64,000 nt of DNA from Ruoffia tabacinasalis (GTDB lineage Bacteria; Bacillota; Bacilli; Lactobacillales; Aerococcaceae): NCBI RefSeq assembly GCF_042652985.1, contig NZ_JBHSHQ010000008.1:10039-74038 (forward strand), given 5' to 3'. The translations under genes and the position numbers were made by a program. This document shows positions 60,682 through 64,000 of the stretch, one piece after another. Within the stretch, counting starts at the first letter, position 1. The number at the start of each line of letters is the position of its first letter. Below the pieces are notes generated by a model. That model was not told the origin of the DNA. It did no database searches and was given only the letters and a program-made list of their open reading frames with translations.

Positions 60682-62103
60682 ATGGATAACTTAACACCAA
60701 GAAAAATTGTGGAAGCTTTAGATCAATATATTGTTGGTCAAGGTGACGCAAAACGATCAGTTGCCATCGCATTACGAAATCGAATTCGTCGACTAAAACT
60801 CGATGATGAATTACAAAGAGAAGTAAAACCTAAGAATTTACTTATGATTGGACCAACTGGGGTAGGTAAGACTGAGATTGCAAGACGTTTAGCTGACATT
60901 GCTCAAGCGCCTTTCATTAAAGTAGAAGCAACGAAATTTACAGAAGTAGGTTATGTGGGTCGAGACGTTGAATCAATGGTTCGTGACTTAGTTGAGAATA
61001 GTATTCGTCTACTTAAGAAACAGAAACAAGAAGAAGTTAAAGAGACAGCTGAAGCCAAAGCGATTGAACGCATCGCGAAAGCATTGAAACCAGGTGAAAA
61101 ACCTGCTAAAGCTGAGTCAACTTCGCAACAAAACCAAGCAAATCCTTTTGGAAACTTTGCGGAAATGTTTAAGCAAATGAATCCCGCAGGAAATGACGTT
61201 GAGGAAGAAGAAGAGGAAATTGTCACAGAAGAAGTTGCAGCCACTCGTCGTGCCATTCGTCAACAAATTCGTGAAGGTAAGTTAGATAATCATGAAGTGA
61301 CAATTAAAATGGAAGAGAAAAAGCTTCAATTAAATAGTATGAATCCAGCAATGGAACAAATGATGGACATGCAAGAAAGTTTAAATGCGCTCAAGCCTAA
61401 AAAGAAAATTGAACGTACTATTACCGTTGCAGAAGCAATCAAATTACTGACAGAAGAAGAAGCAGATAAATTAATCAATCAAGATGATATTAATCAAAAA
61501 GCCTTAGAACTTGCACAAAGTAATGGAATTATCTTTATTGATGAGATTGATAAAATTGCATCAAAAAACCAAAACAGTGGTGAAGTCAGCCGTCAAGGTG
61601 TTCAACGAGATATCTTACCAATCGTTGAAGGCAGTCAAGTTCAAACTAAATATGGTATTATCGAAACGGATCATATCTTATTCATTGGATCGGGTGCTTT
61701 CCATGAATCAAAACCATCTGATTTAATCCCTGAGTTACAAGGACGCTTCCCGATTCGTGTGAATCTAGATGACTTAACTGGCAGTGACTTTGTAAGTATC
61801 TTAACAGAGCCTAAGAACGCTTTAATTAAACAATACGAAGCGATGTTAGCCACTGAAGGTGTAGAGATTCATTTCACTGAAGCTGCGATTGAAAAACTAG
61901 CAGAATATGCGGTACGCTTAAATGATACAACTGATAACATTGGAGCGAGACGCCTGCATACTATCCTAGAAACAGTCTTGGAAGAATTATTATTCGAATC
62001 AGCTGAAATGCAAATGGGAGAAATTGAAATTACAGAACAATACGTTGAGCAACGACTAGAGAAAATCGTTGAAAACCGTGATTTAAGTCACTATATCTTA
62101 TAA
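60682..62103 (+). CDS. hslU: HslU (ClpY) AAA+ unfoldase of the HslUV protease
   Basis: Unfolds substrates and feeds them to HslV. The 473-residue product has TPRKIVEALDQYIVGQGDAK at the start, Walker A GPTGVGKTE (about 57), the inserted I domain (about 115-245, E- and Q-rich), Walker B IIFIDEIDKIA, and the C-terminal RLHTILE and VENRDLSHYIL end that docks into HslV. ATG follows TAGGAGG. Confidence 0.97.
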   Translation: MDNLTPRKIVEALDQYIVGQGDAKRSVAIALRNRIRRLKLDDELQREVKPKNLLMIGPTGVGKTEIARRLADIAQAPFIKVEATKFTEVGYVGRDVESMVRDLVENSIRLLKKQKQEEVKETAEAKAIERIAKALKPGEKPAKAESTSQQNQANPFGNFAEMFKQMNPAGNDVEEEEEEIVTEEVAATRRAIRQQIREGKLDNHEVTIKMEEKKLQLNSMNPAMEQMMDMQESLNALKPKKKIERTITVAEAIKLLTEEEADKLINQDDINQKALELAQSNGIIFIDEIDKIASKNQNSGEVSRQGVQRDILPIVEGSQVQTKYGIIETDHILFIGSGAFHESKPSDLIPELQGRFPIRVNLDDLTGSDFVSILTEPKNALIKQYEAMLATEGVEIHFTEAAIEKLAEYAVRLNDTTDNIGARRLHTILETVLEELLFESAEMQMGEIEITEQYVEQRLEKIVENRDLSHYIL

Positions 62104-62124
62104 TAGAAACTGGGAGGAACCTAA

Positions 62125-63015
62125 ATGATTACTTTAGAAAATGACTATTTAATCGTTAAAATTAAAGAAGAAGGTGCCGAACTCGTTTCAATCGTCGATA
62201 AGAAAACGGATTATGAATTCTTATGGCAAGCCGATGAAAAGTATTGGGCAAGACATGCACCGGTGTTATTTCCAATTGTCGGAAAGTTAAAAGATGACAC
62301 TTACCAATACGATGACAAAGAATATCATATGACTCAACATGGCTTTGCTAGGGATTTACCATTTCACGTTCAAAATGTAACGAGTAATTCAGCAAGTTTA
62401 TATTTAAAAAATACGGATGAAACACATGAGAAGTATCCTTTTGAATTTAGCTTACAAATTAACTACATCTTGCATTACTCTAGCATTACGGTAAGTTATG
62501 AGATACTCAATCCATCTACAGATAAGACTTTATATTATAGTATTGGAGGGCATCCTGCTTTTAATGTAAGTCAATCTCCATCAGGTTCTAAAGAAGAATT
62601 TGATGATGTCTCTTTCAGATTCGAACCTGCGGGTCAATATTTGCAAATTCCGCTAAGTAAAGACGGTTTGACGACACCAAATAAAGCGAAATATGTCGAA
62701 GTGAACGAAGTTCCGTTAAAACATACAACATTCAAAAACGACGCTTTAATTTATCAAATCAGTCAGCAAACTGAGATAGTATTAGAAGATAAAGCAAATG
62801 ATGTCGCAATTAGAATGAAGCCAAATCGCATGGATTTTGTTGGGATTTGGTCACCATATCCTAAACGTGCGCCTTTCGTTTGTATTGAACCTTGGTCGGG
62901 TATTGCAGATCCTGATAATACAACGGGTCATTTAGCTGAAAAATATGCTATTCACGAATTACGTGCGTCGCAATTGATGACACATGACTACACAATATCA
63001 TTTAGCAAAAATTAA
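62125..63015 (+). CDS. Aldose 1-epimerase family protein (LacX-like)
   Basis: Beta-sandwich sugar-binding protein of the galactose mutarotase superfamily. The 296-residue product has WARHAPVLFPIVGKLKDD, MTQHGFARDLPF (likely catalytic His), SIGGHPAFNV (second His) and FVCIEPWSGIAD (Glu). It resembles LacX of lactococci more than GalM. The sugar substrate is unknown. It lies 21 bases after hslU and may be read with it. It takes the place where codY usually is. Confidence 0.85.
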   Translation: MITLENDYLIVKIKEEGAELVSIVDKKTDYEFLWQADEKYWARHAPVLFPIVGKLKDDTYQYDDKEYHMTQHGFARDLPFHVQNVTSNSASLYLKNTDETHEKYPFEFSLQINYILHYSSITVSYEILNPSTDKTLYYSIGGHPAFNVSQSPSGSKEEFDDVSFRFEPAGQYLQIPLSKDGLTTPNKAKYVEVNEVPLKHTTFKNDALIYQISQQTEIVLEDKANDVAIRMKPNRMDFVGIWSPYPKRAPFVCIEPWSGIADPDNTTGHLAEKYAIHELRASQLMTHDYTISFSKN

Positions 63016-63021
63016 CCGATA

Positions 63022-63087
63022 AAAAAACCGCCTTTTATTAGATAATCTCTACTATAAAGTAGAACTTATCGCCCAAGGCGGTTTTTT
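63022..63087. terminator. Bidirectional terminator with branched stem
   Basis: Outer stem AAAAAACCGCCTT (63022-63034) / AAGGCGGTTTTTT (63075-63087) encloses an inner stem (GATAA/TTATC and TCTACT/AGTAGA). It serves the two converging genes. Confidence 0.85.
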
Positions 63088-63090
63088 GAT

Positions 63091-63720
63091 TTAATTTTTT
63101 GGTTTATTCAATCCCCAATTAATACGACTTTCATTTCCTTTTAAAAGTCTTTGGATATTTGTACGATGACGATACAGAAGTAACAGTGCAATAAGTATGA
63201 AACCTACTTTGTAAACAGGTTCCGGATTTGTAATCGCAATATATAGTGCTATGATAGAATAGCTTGTCATCGACGATAGACTGACTGTACTTGTTAAGAA
63301 TATCAGAAGACCTAAGATTAAAACTAAAGCTAATGCGAGATAAATATTAAATGCGACTAATACGCCGATTGAAGTTGCGACAATTTTTCCACCGCGAAAG
63401 CCAGCCCATAAAGGGTAAGAATGCCCAATAACACAAACTAAGGCAGTCGCCATTATAATTAACGGAGACTCGGGGAATAAATTTTTTGCAATGAGTACTG
63501 GGATTAAACCTTTCAGTACATCAACAATCGTTACCATGACTGCCGCACGAAAACCAAAATTTCGTCCAACATTGGTTGCGCCACTGCCTCCACTACCTAA
63601 AGAGCGGACATCAATATCATGGCGTGTTCTTGAATAAAGTACGCCAGTAGGAAATGATCCAATACAGTATGCTAAGATGACCCATACGAAAGGCCAGATA
63701 TTATTCATTATTGTTTCCAT
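63091..63720 (-). CDS. plsY: Glycerol-3-phosphate acyltransferase PlsY
   Basis: Transfers the acyl group from acyl phosphate to glycerol-3-phosphate, the first step of phospholipid synthesis; feeds CdsA. The 209-residue membrane protein has about five membrane segments and the motifs YCIGSFPTGVL, RSLGSGGSGATNVGR (usual: SGNxGATN), HSYPLWAGFRGGKIVATSIG. ATG at 63720 follows TAGGAGGT on the minus strand. Confidence 0.95.
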   Translation of the reverse strand: METIMNNIWPFVWVILAYCIGSFPTGVLYSRTRHDIDVRSLGSGGSGATNVGRNFGFRAAVMVTIVDVLKGLIPVLIAKNLFPESPLIIMATALVCVIGHSYPLWAGFRGGKIVATSIGVLVAFNIYLALALVLILGLLIFLTSTVSLSSMTSYSIIALYIAITNPEPVYKVGFILIALLLLYRHRTNIQRLLKGNESRINWGLNKPKN

Positions 63721-63744
63721 AGCAACCTCCTAATAACTGGCTTT

Positions 63745-63753
63745 ATTTTACCA
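63745..63753 (-). promoter_or_regulatory. Extended -10 promoter of plsY
   Basis: On the minus strand TGG-TAAAAT, about 25 bases before the ATG. Confidence 0.4.
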
Positions 63754-64000
63754 TATAAAATTTAATTAATATAGATAATTTAATATAGTGAAAGGTCATT
63801 AATATGTATTGGATATTAAAAGAGTTTGCAATATCTTAGTTCTTTGTATAAAATTCAAAAGGTCAAACGCAATGAAATCGTGACAAATAAACATTTTAAA
63901 ATTTAATACAGAAAAATAGAGAAATTTTTGATACGGAAATTTCAAGTTGAAGTTAGCCACTTATCGTAAACAATGTGTTACCTACTAACTTACTGTATTG
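63754..64000. other. Window end, no gene seen
   Basis: AT-rich sequence with no frame longer than about 20 codons behind a ribosome binding site. In many Firmicutes parE lies divergent to plsY, so a start may follow beyond the window. I see no hairpin of note. Confidence 0.6.

Noticed and set aside
1..64000. tRNA, rRNA, CRISPR, prophage, toxin-antitoxin or restriction genes
   Set aside because: None seen on either strand; the accessory content is limited to the 21-24 kb stretch and isolated small genes.

Overview
The window is chromosomal core DNA from a low-GC Gram-positive bacterium, most likely a member of the Lactobacillales (an Aerococcaceae- or Carnobacteriaceae-like lineage is my guess; the sequence alone does not settle it). 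The grounds are strong AAGGAGG ribosome binding sites, frequent TTG and GTG starts, TGn-TATAAT extended -10 promoters, a PolC-type replicative polymerase, HrcA/CIRCE and CtsR heat-shock control, and Bacilli gene order (rpsB-tsf-pyrH-frr-uppS-cdsA-rseP-polC, rimP-nusA-ylxR-ylxQ-infB-rbfA, hrcA-grpE-dnaK-dnaJ-lepA, rbgA-rnhB-dprA-topA-xerC-hslV-hslU). Three genes that usually sit in these clusters in Bacillus are missing from their places: dxr between cdsA and rseP, proS between rseP and polC, and codY after hslU. A run of 71 Ns inside an IS30-type element shows that this is a draft assembly.

Layout. 1-3.6 kb: 3' end of a family 3 glycosidase, an esterase, a small unknown gene with an apparent ATT start, a DJ-1/PfpI protein on the minus strand, and an mgsA-xpt pair. 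3.6-10 kb: clpB with a CtsR box and an internal start, an AI-2E-family membrane protein, and an nfeD-floA-unknown operon. 10-21 kb: rpsB, tsf, pyrH, frr, uppS, cdsA, rseP and polC (translation, uridylate supply, cell-wall lipid carrier, phospholipid synthesis, regulated proteolysis, replication). 21-24.2 kb: accessory stretch with an FMN reductase, a MetQ-like binding protein without a lipobox cysteine, an orphan 146-residue protein and a broken IS30 element. 24.2-31.5 kb: rimP to rbfA (ribosome maturation, transcription elongation, initiation), then truB, ribF and a YitT protein. 32.3-39.3 kb: hrcA, grpE, dnaK, dnaJ and lepA under two CIRCE elements. 39.5-45.3 kb: fhs, a 60-residue LPXTG protein with almost no mature domain, an ABC exporter and an ABC-F ATPase. 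45.3-49.8 kb: thyA-dfrA (folate and dTMP), purB, proC and a proline iminopeptidase. 49.9-55.7 kb: hemolysin III (minus), a previously easy-to-miss 57-codon gene (minus), yozE, deoD, ctpA, lepB, rbgA and rnhB. 55.7-64 kb: dprA, topA, xerC, hslVU, an aldose-epimerase-like gene and plsY (minus).

Most of the window is housekeeping. The most unusual objects are the minimal LPXTG protein at 41.2 kb, the CIRCE element built into a transcription terminator at 32.3 kb, the cysteine-free MetQ-like protein at 21.8-22.7 kb, the 57-residue minus-strand gene at 50.6-50.8 kb, and the ATT-start gene at 1.4 kb. I saw no tRNA, rRNA, CRISPR array, prophage or recognisable metabolite riboswitch. No stretch longer than 300 bases lacks a gene; the longer gaps hold the promoters, leaders and terminators listed.
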